Source of the DNA: Aliirhizobium wenxiniae
GTDB taxonomy: Bacteria > Pseudomonadota > Alphaproteobacteria > Rhizobiales > Rhizobiaceae
NCBI RefSeq assembly: GCF_014201355.1
Contig: NZ_JACHEG010000001.1
Location: 744,001-808,000, forward strand
Length of the DNA: 64,000 nucleotides
Reading direction: 5' to 3'
The stretch's first letter is position 1; each line of letters begins with the position of its first letter. The notes under the pieces were generated by a model. That model saw only the letters and a list, made by a program, of their open reading frames with translations, was not told the origin of the DNA and did not search any database. The translations under genes and the position numbers were made by a program. Shown in pieces: positions 16,775 through 26,272 of this stretch.

Positions 16775-16990
16775 CGGTTCTTCCTTGTGTTCTTCTCTAG
16801 ATTTCGACCCACCCGCTCTGCAGCAGACTGAAAGCGATGGGAAAGAGGCAATTCATTGACATTACAGAACCATACCTGCAGGTTCATTGTGAAGCTATTG
16901 CGGCAACCGCTTGTGACCGGTGAAGAATTGCGTTAGAGCGAGCACCAAGGTGAGACGAACCATTGCGTCGAACCACTGCCCTAACCGGCA

Positions 16991-17066
16991 GGGCCTGTAG
17001 CTCAATGGTTAGAGCCGGCGGCTCATAACCGCTTGGTTGGGGGTTCGAGTCCCTCCGGGCCCACCA
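16991..17066 (+). tRNA. tRNA with CAU anticodon, probably tRNA-Ile2 (AUA, lysidine type)
   Basis: Full cloverleaf. Acceptor GGGCCTG pairs with CGGGCCC, the D arm is GCTC/GAGC, the anticodon loop is CTCATAA (anticodon CAT), the T arm carries TTCGAGT, and CCA is encoded at the 3' end. The D arm through variable loop closely resembles E. coli ileX (GGTTAGAGC, then CTCATAA, then CGCTTGG). The acceptor lacks the 1-72 mismatch of initiator tRNA. Reading as Ile2, with C34 changed to lysidine by TilS, is preferred over elongator Met. Confidence 0.85.
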
Positions 17067-17235
17067 TTCTGTATTTTTTGCGTTATTTCCTCTACGCCTC
17101 GCGACCACAGCATCTGCAAACACGACAACAAATCACATGTATTTGACAATCGTGATATTCGGGCGCAGCATTCGGTCGGTTCGGATAATGCCTTCATCTT
17201 TGTTGTGGCCCTGAGGGTCGTTTCGCGAGGGGGAC

Positions 17236-18206
17236 ATGTCGGGCGTCATCGATACCGATCTCGTGAACATGACAGGCCGTACCGCCTATCTCGCAGGCGC
17301 GATGGAGCGTTCGCCGCTGCCCTATATCGATGTGTCAGGCTCGCGCTTCGGCAGCCGTGATTTCCGTCTGCGCGTCGAAGGAAGCTTAATTGGAGATGCT
17401 TTCTTCACGCGTCTTTTCCTGAACCAGGTCGAACTCAAGCGACTGGATGGCGATATTGCCCGGCACCCGAGCGGTATGTTGCTAATCGCGCTCCTGCAGA
17501 ACGGCAGCTATGACCAGAATTTCGCCTATCACGCACCATTTTTGCAGACCGGTCCCGGCCACATCCTGATGCTTGATCTGGATGCACCGCAAAGCGTCAC
17601 CTTTGCGCGGTTTTCCGTTGTCACCTGCGCCTATGTTCCGAGGCGGCATTTCGAACCGTTTATCGGGCCGGAGCCGATCCTCAAGCCGGTCATGATCAGG
17701 CCGGACAACGAATTGCATGGCCTGCTCACATCCTGCTTTCTCTCCTGCGCAGCGCTGCATGACCCTACAGCCATCACGGGACAGGCCGCGCTGCAGACGC
17801 TGACTCGGCTTGCGATGGTGGCCTACGGACTGGACGCGCGCTCCTGCGATGAACTCCGCACCTCGCTGCTCGAAGCGCGCCGAGCAAGAGCACAATTGTT
17901 CATCGCACTACGATGCCCGACCCCGGCCTCAATGCACGGAAGGTCGCGGATCACCTCGCCATCTCGTTGCGCTCGCTGCATCTGGCCTTCGAACCGACCG
18001 GCATCAGCGTTTCAGCCGTCATCATGAAGGCACGCCTGACCCAGGCCATGCAGTCCCTTCGGCATTTCCCGCAACGATCAGTCCTTGACGTGGCGCTGGA
18101 CAGCGGATTCAACAATCTCGCAACCTTTTATCGCGCCTTCGGCCGCCAATTCGGCAATCCGCCCGGCACCCATCGCGTCCCACCACCCAAGAACCGCTGC
18201 GATTGA
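17236..18206 (+). pseudogene. AraC-family transcriptional regulator, interrupted by a frameshift
   Basis: The first frame (from ATG 17236) encodes an AraC-type N-terminal ligand domain up to the RRARAQLFIA segment near 17905. The expected two helix-turn-helix motifs continue in another frame from about 17915 (PGLNARKVADHLAISLRSLH, then VLDVALDSGFNNLATFYRAF) to the stop at 18206. A one-base loss near 17905-17917 would explain the switch. The first frame otherwise runs on as unrelated sequence to 18027. Either the gene is inactivated or there is an assembly/sequencing indel; restored length would be about 323 aa, normal for AraC. It is next to a LysE-type exporter, a pairing often seen for regulators of exporters. 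Confidence 0.75.
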
Positions 18207-18319
18207 ACGATTTTCGCAATCTTGGAGCCACGCTTACGCTGCGTGAGAAGAACACTGGCTCGCTATGCCGCATAACCGCAACAGATGCCGATTGTAACGG
18301 CAAACGCGGAGGGTTCGGC

Positions 18320-18949
18320 GTGTCGGGTTCCTACATCTTGAGTGCTGGCGGCACTGGTTTTGTCTTCGGCACCAGCCTGATCTTTTCGATAGGCCCGCAA
18401 AACCTCTATCTGATCAGGGCCGGCGCGCTGACAAAGGCGCCACTCCTGATCGCCACTGTCGGCTATCTCTCGGAATTCCTGCTGGTCACGGCCGGCCTCG
18501 TGTCGGTCGGCGCAGTCATCCGGATCGCCCCTGTTGTTGACGATATGCTTCGCCTGCTTGGTATCGGCTTTCTCCTCTGGTGCGGGCTGTCGTCGCTGTT
18601 GAAACGAAGGACGGATGCTCTGTCGCAAACCGTTGGCGTCACGACGACAACACGGGCGCTGTCGTCCATGCTCGCCGTTACGTGGCTCAATCCCCTCGTT
18701 TATATAGAGATCGTCTTCCTCACTGGCGCCATGGCAGCGAGTTTCGAACAGGAACTTCGCCTCTGGTTCGCGGCGGGCTTTCTGGCCGCCTCTGCGCTCC
18801 GCTTCTATGGCTGGGCGCTGATGGGTCGCCTGTTGCAGCACTGGCTGGCCAGTCCCCGCAACCAGCGCCTTTTCGATATCGCCGCAGGCCTGTTCCTTAT
18901 CGCCTCTGCGGCACTCCTCGTCCGCCAGCTTTATCTTTTCCGCAACTAG
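18320..18949 (+). CDS. LysE/ArgO-family amino acid exporter
   Basis: About 209 aa and six hydrophobic segments, the size of LysE-family exporters. The family signature is SIGPQNLYLIRAG near the N-terminus, and LNPLVYIEIV corresponds to the conserved NP motif in the fourth helix. It would export basic amino acids or related small metabolites. The frame opens at 18203, but GTG 18320 has ggagg 7 bases upstream and starts just before the first helix, so it is preferred. It lies directly after the broken AraC gene, which may have been its regulator. Confidence 0.85.
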   Translation: MSGSYILSAGGTGFVFGTSLIFSIGPQNLYLIRAGALTKAPLLIATVGYLSEFLLVTAGLVSVGAVIRIAPVVDDMLRLLGIGFLLWCGLSSLLKRRTDALSQTVGVTTTTRALSSMLAVTWLNPLVYIEIVFLTGAMAASFEQELRLWFAAGFLAASALRFYGWALMGRLLQHWLASPRNQRLFDIAAGLFLIASAALLVRQLYLFRN

Positions 18950-19234
18950 GATGATGCTGCCGACGCCAGCTTTGGGTTCTTCAGTAACCGGAAGATCGTC
19001 TCCCAGACTCCGCAGATCATTGCCATAGAGCGCGACGGCAACGGTGCTACCGCAATTTCCTATTCGAGTTGGGCAATCCAGCTTGCGGAAGCCGCTGCCA
19101 CCGCGGCCTATGCGAAGATCAACATCTGGGACGTTTGGCTGGCGCTGATCACCGCCCGTCTATGCCTTGGTTGTCTCGTCGTCATCCTCTCAATGGCTTT
19201 CAAGCGATATGCAACGCCGGAACCATTGACTTGA
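18950..19234 (+). pseudogene. Open frame without a start codon, probable remnant of a membrane protein
   Basis: Directly after the LysE stop the same frame stays open for 95 codons, with no ATG, GTG or TTG in the first four fifths. Translation gives a plausible soluble-to-membrane C-terminus (INIWDVWLALITARLCLGCL, then a hydrophobic helix and MAFKRYATPEPLT), similar in style to the last helix of drug-efflux transporters. I cannot name the family. It is probably the 3' end of a decayed gene. Confidence 0.35.
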
Positions 19235-19287
19235 GCACCATGCATGACACCTTCCTTCGGGCTCAATCAGCAGGCAGGGGCTTCGGC

Positions 19288-19455
19288 ATGGCAGCAGACG
19301 CAACGGCAATCAGCACGGATATCGTGGCAAAACTTACCGATGCGATTGAAAACCTCGATTCAATCCCCTCGGACGAAATTCTGGTCGTACTCAACGAGGC
19401 TCTGGATGTAATTCGCGAGCTGGTTCATATGCTCGACGAGGCGCAGACGCCGTAA
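19288..19455 (+). CDS. Small hypothetical protein
   Basis: Short acidic protein of 55 aa (71 aa if ATG 19240 is used), predicted to be almost all helix: MAADATAISTDIVAKLTDAI..., ending MLDEAQTP. A weak purine-rich tract (caggggc) lies 6 bases before ATG 19288. No known domain is recognised. It is convergent with the DUF930 gene, leaving only 8 bases between the stops. Composition looks like real coding sequence, but support is modest. Confidence 0.45.
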   Translation: MAADATAISTDIVAKLTDAIENLDSIPSDEILVVLNEALDVIRELVHMLDEAQTP

Positions 19456-19463
19456 TCCGTAGG

Positions 19464-20699
19464 TTAGAACTCTGGAAACCGCCTGGCCTTCCATTGGCTG
19501 CGCGGCACCGCTCCACCGACTTCGAAGCCGAAGGACACCACCTTCGTCGCGCCGTCGTCAATCTCGCAGCGAAAACGCACGTCATACCATTGCGCACTGG
19601 CGCGGAAGGCCGCGCTGCGGATATCGAGAACGTTTCCCTGAGGCAGCGAATAGGACGGCAGGATTTCAGGCTGATAGGCAGGAGAACCGTGCCGCAACTG
19701 TTCCCTTAATTCCGTGGTGCAGAGCTGGCTCGCCCGTACGCCGCGCGGAATATTGGCCATCGCCGTCGTCGCCGAGGCATCCGACGTATCTGTCTGCGAG
19801 AACAGCCGCTTGGCCTCCTTCATAGGCTTGGCCTTCGAAGCTTCATCCCCGACAGGCTTTTCCTTCTCTGGCGGCCTCTCCACCGGCTCTGCCGCAATAT
19901 CGGCAAGGATGCCTTCGATCGTACCGTCATCGCTGGTTGCGAGCGGATTTGCATTGGCCGTTTCAAGAGAAGGCGGCGCCACATCCTGTGGCAGGGCCGG
20001 TGCAGCTGCCCCGGCCTCGGCCTTTACCTCAGGTTCGGCTTCGCTTGCCGCTGCCTCGCTCGTCTCTTCGGCTGCCTCTGCCGGGATTTCGGGATCCCGA
20101 TCCTCGGCTTTCGCAACCTCCCCCTCCTCGGCTGCATTGCCGTCGGGAGAAACGCCCGATCCCTTGCTGTCTTCTCCGAACTCGAACACCGGGCGAAGAA
20201 CCGGCAACGGACGGCCGTTCGCCTCCTGCTGCTCGTTGTTCTGCGTCTGGTCCGCGGAGGCGGGCTCGGATGGCGGCGCCTGTGGCGGCTCCTCGCTCGC
20301 CTGCTCTTCAGGCGGCGGTGACGGCTCTGCAGGTGGCGGCTGTTCGGCTTCCACCTTTTCCTCTGGTGCTGGCGGAGGCGGAGGAGGAGGCGGCTCGGCT
20401 TTGGCCTCCTCGGCGGGTTTGTTTTCTGGCTCTGGTGGCGGCGGCGCCTGCTGCTCTTCCGGCTTCTGTTCCGGCATGGTCAGGTTCAGGGCCTGCTCCT
20501 GTTCGGCAGGTTTTTCCTCGGCCGGTTGCTCTTCCGGCGGTGGCACGATCTCGACCGAAACGCTTTCTTCCTGGGGTTGCGGCATCTCGGCGGCAGGAAG
20601 ACGCACGAACAGGGCCACTGCGATGATGACATGCAGGGCAATGGAAGCGGCAATGCCTCCATAAAGCTTGTGACGCGGCTTTCGTGATCCTTCCTGCAT
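19464..20699 (-). CDS. Proline/glutamate-rich envelope protein with C-terminal DUF930
   Basis: 411 aa laid out like TonB. A short basic cytoplasmic N-terminus is followed by one membrane helix (about residues 14-34, YGGIAASIALHVIIAVALFV) and a long periplasmic region of Pro, Glu and Ala repeats (about residues 40-290, including a run of eight prolines). A folded C-terminal domain (from LCTTELREQL) matches DUF930, with two cysteines. The role of DUF930 is unknown. The rigid stalk suggests it spans the periplasm. It lies just past the rpoD terminator on the same strand and has its own gene boundaries. Confidence 0.8.
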   Translation of the reverse strand: MQEGSRKPRHKLYGGIAASIALHVIIAVALFVRLPAAEMPQPQEESVSVEIVPPPEEQPAEEKPAEQEQALNLTMPEQKPEEQQAPPPPEPENKPAEEAKAEPPPPPPPPAPEEKVEAEQPPPAEPSPPPEEQASEEPPQAPPSEPASADQTQNNEQQEANGRPLPVLRPVFEFGEDSKGSGVSPDGNAAEEGEVAKAEDRDPEIPAEAAEETSEAAASEAEPEVKAEAGAAAPALPQDVAPPSLETANANPLATSDDGTIEGILADIAAEPVERPPEKEKPVGDEASKAKPMKEAKRLFSQTDTSDASATTAMANIPRGVRASQLCTTELREQLRHGSPAYQPEILPSYSLPQGNVLDIRSAAFRASAQWYDVRFRCEIDDGATKVVSFGFEVGGAVPRSQWKARRFPEF

Positions 20700-20757
20700 G
20701 CCACCGATGTAGGATGAAAGAGCGGCAGTATGAAGTCCCTGCTGCCCATGGCGAACA

Positions 20758-20790
20758 ACAAAAAGCCCGGCAGACTTTCATCTGCCGGGC
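20758..20790 (-). terminator. Rho-independent terminator of rpoD
   Basis: On the minus strand, a perfect 10-bp stem GCCCGGCAGA / TCTGCCGGGC with a 6-base loop is followed by TTTTTGTTG. It lies 36 bases after the rpoD stop. Confidence 0.9.
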
Positions 20791-20825
20791 AATATGCCGA
20801 TAATTTGAAGAGCGTGCCGAAAGCC

Positions 20826-22886
20826 TTAGCTGTCGAGGAACGACCGCAGCTTGCGGGAACGGCTCGGATGCTTCAGCTTGCGAAGCGCCTTCGCTTCGAT
20901 CTGACGGATACGCTCGCGGGTAACCGAGAACTGCTGGCCGACTTCTTCCAGCGTATGGTCCGTATTCATGCCGATGCCGAAACGCATGCGCAGCACGCGC
21001 TCTTCACGCGGGGTGAGCGATGCCAGAACGCGGGTCGTCGTTTCGCGAAGGTTCGCCTGAATGGCGGCGTCGATCGGCAGAAGCGCGTTCTTGTCCTCGA
21101 TGAAGTCACCCAGATGCGAATCTTCTTCGTCACCCACCGGGGTTTCGAGCGATATCGGCTCCTTGGCAATTTTCAGGACCTTGCGGACCTTTTCGAGCGG
21201 CATAGCCAGCTTTTCAGCCAGTTCTTCCGGCGTCGGTTCGCGGCCGATCTCGTGCAGCATCTGGCGCGAGGTACGAACGATCTTGTTGATCGTTTCGATC
21301 ATGTGCACCGGAATACGGATCGTGCGGGCCTGGTCGGCGATCGAACGGGTGATCGCCTGACGAATCCACCATGTCGCATAGGTCGAGAACTTGTAACCGC
21401 GGCGATACTCGAACTTATCGACCGCCTTCATCAGGCCGATATTGCCTTCCTGAATGAGATCGAGGAACTGCAGGCCGCGGTTCGTGTACTTCTTGGCGAT
21501 GGAAATGACGAGGCGAAGGTTGGCTTCAACCATCTCCTTCTTGGCGATGCGCGCTTCACGCTCGCCCTTCTGTACCATCGACACGATACGACGGAATTCG
21601 GCAACGGAAATGCCGGTTTCTGTCGCAAGGTTCTGGATCTCCGAGCGGATATCAGAGATCGTGCGAATTTCGGCCTTCGCAAACTCTTTCCAGCCCTTGG
21701 CTGCAAGGTTGCCGATCGTCTCCATCCAGTTCGGATCAAGCTCTGCACCCTGATACTGCTCAAGGAAGCTGTCACGCTTGACGCCATAGGATTCCGCCAG
21801 ACGCAACAGGCGGCCTTCGTTCTGCATCAGACGCTTGGAAATATCGTAGAGCTGCTCGACAAGGCTATCAACGCGGTTCTGATTGAGCGACAGTGACTTA
21901 ACTGCCGTGATCAGCTCGTCCTTCAGCTCCTTGTAGCGCTTTTCCTGGCCAGAGGACAGCGTGCCCGAACAGGAGAGATGCGCCTCGACCTGCTGGTCCT
22001 GAAGCTTGCGCAGCTTCTTGTAGGTGTCAGCGATCAGATCGAGCGTTTCCATGACCTGCGGACGCAGTTCCGCTTCCATGGCAGCAAGGGACAGGCTCGA
22101 CTCATCGTCGTCCTCCTCCTCTTCCTCCATCGGCATCTCGCCGCCAACCGACGTGATATCGTCGTCATTGGCAGCAGACATGCGGGCCTTGCGGCTCTTT
22201 TCCTTCTCTTCGGCAGCCTTGCGGTCGGCCTCGATCTTTTCTGGGCTCTGGAACTGCGGCGCCGCCTTGGCTTCCGGACCGGAATAGGTCGTTTCGAGAT
22301 CGATGATCTCGCGCAGCAGGGTCGTGCCTTCGTTGAGTTCGTCGCGCCAGATGATCAATGCCTGGAAGGTCAGCGGGCTTTCGCAGAGGCCACCGATCAT
22401 GGTTTCGCGGCCGGCCTCGATGCGCTTCGCAATCGCGATTTCGCCTTCGCGCGACAGAAGCTCGACCGATCCCATTTCGCGCAGATACATGCGCACCGGA
22501 TCGTCGGTTCGGTCGGTCGGCTCTTTCTTCTTGACGGTCGCAACAGCCGTGCCACCGGACGTCGCCAGTTCGCCGCTTTCGCTTTCGTTGTCGTCGCCAT
22601 CGGAGCTGTCATCGTCGTCGCGACCGGCGCCGTCCTCGGCCTCCTCGTCCTCGACCACGTTGATGCCCATGTCGGACAGCATCGCCATCGTGTCTTCGAT
22701 CTGCTCGGAGGTTACTTCCTCGGATGGGAGAACCGAATTCAGCTCGTCCATGGTCACATAGCCGCGCTTCTTCGCGGCCTTGATCATCTTCTTGACCGCG
22801 TCATCAGAAAGATCGAGAAGCGGACCGTCATGCGAGGCTTCGCGTTCGTTCTCGGCTTCTTCGTTTTCTTTGACTTTTGTTGCCAT
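20826..22886 (-). CDS. rpoD: Primary RNA polymerase sigma factor RpoD (SigA)
   Basis: 686-aa housekeeping sigma-70. In order: region 1.1 (acidic N-terminus), 1.2 ([20 protein letters not shown]), the large non-conserved acidic insert, region 2 ([37 protein letters not shown]), region 3 (HMIETINKI) and region 4 ([20 protein letters not shown]). It directs RNA polymerase to vegetative promoters. The frame extends upstream to 22964, but [10 protein letters not shown] at 22886 is the normal rhizobial start. A strong terminator follows. dnaG lies upstream on the same strand, as in many proteobacteria, with a 0.48 kb gap that probably carries rpoD promoters. Confidence 0.97.
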   Translation of the reverse strand: MATKVKENEEAENEREASHDGPLLDLSDDAVKKMIKAAKKRGYVTMDELNSVLPSEEVTSEQIEDTMAMLSDMGINVVEDEEAEDGAGRDDDDSSDGDDNESESGELATSGGTAVATVKKKEPTDRTDDPVRMYLREMGSVELLSREGEIAIAKRIEAGRETMIGGLCESPLTFQALIIWRDELNEGTTLLREIIDLETTYSGPEAKAAPQFQSPEKIEADRKAAEEKEKSRKARMSAANDDDITSVGGEMPMEEEEEDDDESSLSLAAMEAELRPQVMETLDLIADTYKKLRKLQDQQVEAHLSCSGTLSSGQEKRYKELKDELITAVKSLSLNQNRVDSLVEQLYDISKRLMQNEGRLLRLAESYGVKRDSFLEQYQGAELDPNWMETIGNLAAKGWKEFAKAEIRTISDIRSEIQNLATETGISVAEFRRIVSMVQKGEREARIAKKEMVEANLRLVISIAKKYTNRGLQFLDLIQEGNIGLMKAVDKFEYRRGYKFSTYATWWIRQAITRSIADQARTIRIPVHMIETINKIVRTSRQMLHEIGREPTPEELAEKLAMPLEKVRKVLKIAKEPISLETPVGDEEDSHLGDFIEDKNALLPIDAAIQANLRETTTRVLASLTPREERVLRMRFGIGMNTDHTLEEVGQQFSVTRERIRQIEAKALRKLKHPSRSRKLRSFLDS

Positions 22887-23367
22887 GTATTTCGTCACTT
22901 TCCCTGAACGCCACTGCGCCGCACCAGATGGGCCACGTTGATGGCTGGCGGTTGAAGGCTTCATACCCTAACCGCGAATCACTTGCCCACTCGTAACGGA
23001 ATGACCTTTAATTCCGAATTACCACAGACGACTGTTCCGCACAGAACAAACGCCCCGGATTGCCGGTAGTACCGACACGATCGACCCAATCCGCCTAACT
23101 TGCCTTGAAATGGTGATTCCCACAAATTAACGATCCGTCAAGCTTTTCCCCGAGATTTACACCGGAAAATTGGAAAAAGACGCGTTACACCTGCCCGTGC
23201 CAGGCATGTTCACCAGTTTCGTCGAATATGTAGGCAGGCTTTCCCATAAGACAAGGGCCAACCAAAATGCAAGAGGGCGAGACTGCACGGAAGCAAAAAA
23301 CTGGATAAACAGAAGAGCTTCTATGACTCTCCAGTAGTTTGCCTCCAATGCCCGGTCCTTCGAGCAT
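22887..23367. other. dnaG-rpoD intergenic region
   Basis: About 480 bases without a credible gene; open frames here have no ribosome-binding site or family features. A TTGACG element on the minus strand near 23138 could be a -35, but I see no convincing -10. No tRNA, riboswitch or terminator is evident. Confidence 0.4.
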
Positions 23368-25386
23368 TCAGTGACTGACCGCGGCACCTTTCACTCGCCC
23401 CGAAAGCACTCCGAAACCATCGATAATCGCTTCCTGTGCTTCCAGCCGGGTAATTTCATTCTGGATCTCGAGAAGCGCCCTCAAGAGAATTTCCCCACGC
23501 TCCTCCTCGTCGCCGGTAAGCTCCTCAATTTCGCGCCGCAGCTCCATTTTCTGCAGGCGAAGCTCCTTGTTGCGCGAATGCAGCGCCCGCGTCTGGCGAT
23601 AGGCGTGCAATGCATCTTGAGGATCAGCCTCCTCCGTCGCCGTCCAGAGCCGGGCATTGCGCACCTGTTGGTTCATAGCCGAAAGCAGATCGGAAAACCC
23701 TTCAGCGACAAGCCCTTCACGAACCGCCTCAACAGAGAGCTTTGTCCCGAGTTGACCGACAATCGAGAGCAGCGATGACCAAAACCGTTGCAGATCCTTG
23801 TTTTCGAAATCGACAGATGAAATCTCGTCGTATTCGTCGAGCAGCAATTGCGGATGGTTTGCGATCGTTAGCGCCAGCACGGTTTCGCGCAGCGCGGGGC
23901 GCGCCTGCGAAGAAAGCTTCAGCATCTGGTTCAGCCTTGCACTTCCCGCCGTTCCGCTTTCGATCATCGCTCCGGCCACGACCGATCCGCCTTGCGGTGC
24001 CCCGCCGCGCCCAGCCTTACGCCCGGGGCCGGCAGTATTGTTACGCTGAAAATTCTGGCGACGCTCCCCGCCTGTCCCACCCAACGGGCTGAAGAAGGCA
24101 CCGAGCCTGCCGCGAATATCCTGCTGATAGTGGTAACGCACACTCTCATCGCCGATCACCGAGATGATCTGCTTCAACCGGGCATCGAGTTCAGCCCGCC
24201 GCTCAGGCGTATCGAAGACGGAGCCCGCGGTCTCACGCTGCCAGATCATGTCGACGAGCGGTCGCGCCTCCGACAGTACCCTGTCGAATGGCTCCCTGCC
24301 CTCGTTTTTCACCAGATCGTCCGGATCTTTGCCATCGGGAAGAAGCGCGAAACTGACCGACTTTCCGGGCTTGATCGCCGGCAAGGCAAGATCCGCCGCA
24401 CGATTGGCCGCACGGATACCGGCGCCATCGCCATCGAAGCAAAGTACCGGCTGCGGACTTACCTTCCAGAGAAGATCGAGCTGGTTTTCCGTCAGCGCCG
24501 TGCCAAGCGGTGCCACGGCATTTTCGACGCCGGCCTGATAAAGCGCGATCACGTCCATATAGCCTTCAACGGCAATCAGCGTGCCGCTCTGCTTCCGGTC
24601 ACCTGCCGCCTGCGCTGCCCGTCTTGCGCGCGCAAAATTGTAGAGCACCTGCCCCTTGTGAAAGAGTTCGGTATCCGGCGAGTTCATGTATTTCGCCATC
24701 GCATCCGCAGCCATGGCACGGCCGCCGAAGGCAATAACCTTTTCGCGCGACGACAGGATCGGGAACATGATGCGATCACGGAAATAGTCGTAGGAGACAG
24801 GGATATCCGATCCATGGCGAACAAGACCGCAAGCCTCAATCTGCTCCTTCGGCACACCCTTCCCCGCAAGATACTCTTTAAGAGCATTGCGGCTTTCGGG
24901 CGCATAGCCCAGACGGAACGTCTCGATCGTCCGACCGGTCAATCCGCGATCACGAAGATAGGCTCTCGCCTTGGCGCCATTGGCGCTCTGCAACTGGTCC
25001 TGAAAATAGAGTGTCGCCATTTCCATGACGTCCTGCAGCGAAGTCCGCTCCTTCTCGCGCTTCTCCATCTGCGGATCAGGCTGCGGCATCGCAACGCCGG
25101 CAAGATCAGCGATCTGCTGCACGGCCTCGGGAAAACTCAGCCCCTCAAGGTCTGTCAGGAAGCGGAAATGGTCACCCGAGACACCGCAACCGAAGCAATG
25201 ATATCGCCCCTTGCGGTCCTCACAATGAAAGCTCGGGCTTTTCTCGCCATGGAACGGGCAGCAGGCCCAATAATCCCCGCGCGATACATTCGTTTTGCGC
25301 CGATCCCACGTCACACGTCTGCCGATCACCGTGGAGATCAGCACGCGGTCGCGTATCTCGTCTAGGAACGTGTTTGAAAAGCGCAT
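23368..25386 (-). CDS. dnaG: DNA primase DnaG
   Basis: 672-aa primase that makes RNA primers at the replication fork. The N-terminal CHC2 zinc domain has C43, H46, C64 and C67 (CPFHGEKSPSF, HCFGCG). The central TOPRIM RNA-polymerase domain includes the AVEGYMDVIALYQAG and CFDGDGAG segments with the catalytic Glu and Asp residues. The C-terminal part (after about residue 440) would contact the DnaB helicase. It lies upstream of rpoD on the same strand and downstream of a YqeY-like gene, the expected macromolecular-synthesis neighbourhood. Confidence 0.97.
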   Translation of the reverse strand: MRFSNTFLDEIRDRVLISTVIGRRVTWDRRKTNVSRGDYWACCPFHGEKSPSFHCEDRKGRYHCFGCGVSGDHFRFLTDLEGLSFPEAVQQIADLAGVAMPQPDPQMEKREKERTSLQDVMEMATLYFQDQLQSANGAKARAYLRDRGLTGRTIETFRLGYAPESRNALKEYLAGKGVPKEQIEACGLVRHGSDIPVSYDYFRDRIMFPILSSREKVIAFGGRAMAADAMAKYMNSPDTELFHKGQVLYNFARARRAAQAAGDRKQSGTLIAVEGYMDVIALYQAGVENAVAPLGTALTENQLDLLWKVSPQPVLCFDGDGAGIRAANRAADLALPAIKPGKSVSFALLPDGKDPDDLVKNEGREPFDRVLSEARPLVDMIWQRETAGSVFDTPERRAELDARLKQIISVIGDESVRYHYQQDIRGRLGAFFSPLGGTGGERRQNFQRNNTAGPGRKAGRGGAPQGGSVVAGAMIESGTAGSARLNQMLKLSSQARPALRETVLALTIANHPQLLLDEYDEISSVDFENKDLQRFWSSLLSIVGQLGTKLSVEAVREGLVAEGFSDLLSAMNQQVRNARLWTATEEADPQDALHAYRQTRALHSRNKELRLQKMELRREIEELTGDEEERGEILLRALLEIQNEITRLEAQEAIIDGFGVLSGRVKGAAVSH

Positions 25387-25517
25387 GTCTACTCATATAG
25401 GCAGAAGTCACGGGCTGCACCACGGCCAAGATGTTTCTTGCCCGGTATTCACAGCCCTTTGTAAAACGATTGCGGCGCCCGCAGGCGCCGCGATGCCTCA
25501 ATTCGGCAGTCCCGACC

Positions 25518-25970
25518 TTAGCTGAGCTTTGCCTTGATGACGCCGGAAGCCTTGGCAAAATCCATCTGGCCGGCATAGCGCTCGCGCAAAATAGCCATGA
25601 CCTTGCCCATGTCCTTCATTCCGGCAGCGCCGATCTCGGCAACGACGGCTGCGACAATCTCGTCGACCTTTTCATCGGAAAGCTGCTCCGGCATGAAGGT
25701 CTTGAGCACGTCAATCTCTTCGCGTTCCTGCGTAGCAAGCTCTGCGCGTCCGGCATCCTCATAGATTTTCGCCGACTCTTCGCGCTGCTTCACCATCTTC
25801 TGCAGGATCTGCAGGATTTCATCGTCAGTGGCGGCATCCTTGCCGACGCCGCGATTGGCGATGTCGCGATCCTTGACCGCGCTCTGGATCAGGCGAACGG
25901 TGGAAAGCCGCCGGCTGTCCTTCGCCTTCATCGCTTCCTTCATCGTTTCTGTGAGCTTTTCGCGCATCAT
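25518..25970 (-). CDS. GatB/YqeY domain protein
   Basis: 150-aa stand-alone protein of the YqeY family, homologous to the C-terminal tRNA-binding domain of GatB. It is almost entirely helical: MMREKLTETMKEAMKAKD at the start, TFMPEQLSDEKVDEIV in the middle and the closing MGKVMAILRERYAGQMDFAK segment. A role in tRNA-dependent amidation has been suggested for the family but is unproven. It is directly upstream of dnaG on the same strand and divergent from carA, a conserved order in alphaproteobacteria. Confidence 0.92.
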   Translation of the reverse strand: MMREKLTETMKEAMKAKDSRRLSTVRLIQSAVKDRDIANRGVGKDAATDDEILQILQKMVKQREESAKIYEDAGRAELATQEREEIDVLKTFMPEQLSDEKVDEIVAAVVAEIGAAGMKDMGKVMAILRERYAGQMDFAKASGVIKAKLS

Positions 25971-26272
25971 CTCAGGTGTTCTCCGTCATGGCGGGCACGA
26001 TCGTCCCGCAGCGCCCATGTAAGGGCCGTTGACGGCGGTGATAGATCACGCAGAGAAGCCGATCAATCTTTTCCGGCTTTCACCTGCCGATTGAGGGCGA
26101 TTCTTTAACGGATGAGATTGACCGCGCCTTAGCCTTTGTTTATTTTCCCGCACCTGCACGACATTTGGATTGAAGAGCCGCCGGCGATGACGCTTGCGCA
26201 CTTTTCTGCGACAACATGAACCCCTGCAGCCTGTCTTCGCCGAGACGGGAACGATGGGTCAGAAGGATAGAC
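25971..26272. other. Divergent intergenic region between the yqeY-like gene and carA
   Basis: About 300 bases. It must hold divergent promoters for the yqeY-dnaG side and for carA. A TTGACC hexamer near 26118 is a possible -35 for carA, but no good -10 pairs with it. I see no riboswitch, leader peptide or operator that I can support. Confidence 0.35.

Noticed and set aside
16775..16799. Two GTTC motifs upstream of the SIMPL gene as a LexA box
   Set aside because: Spacing is eight bases, not the seven required for the alphaproteobacterial LexA operator.
16884..17123. Small protein with a WWARRDSNPQPSGYEPPAL-like sequence on the minus strand
   Set aside because: A well-known artefact produced by translating the complement of a tRNA gene; it overlaps the tRNA at 16991-17066.
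19714..20664. 316-residue Ser/Gly-rich open frame on the plus strand
   Set aside because: Antisense to the Pro/Glu-rich repeats of the DUF930 gene, which create long open frames by composition.
23157..23387. 76-residue open frame in the rpoD-dnaG gap
   Set aside because: No good ribosome-binding site and its end overlaps the end of dnaG; composition not protein-like.
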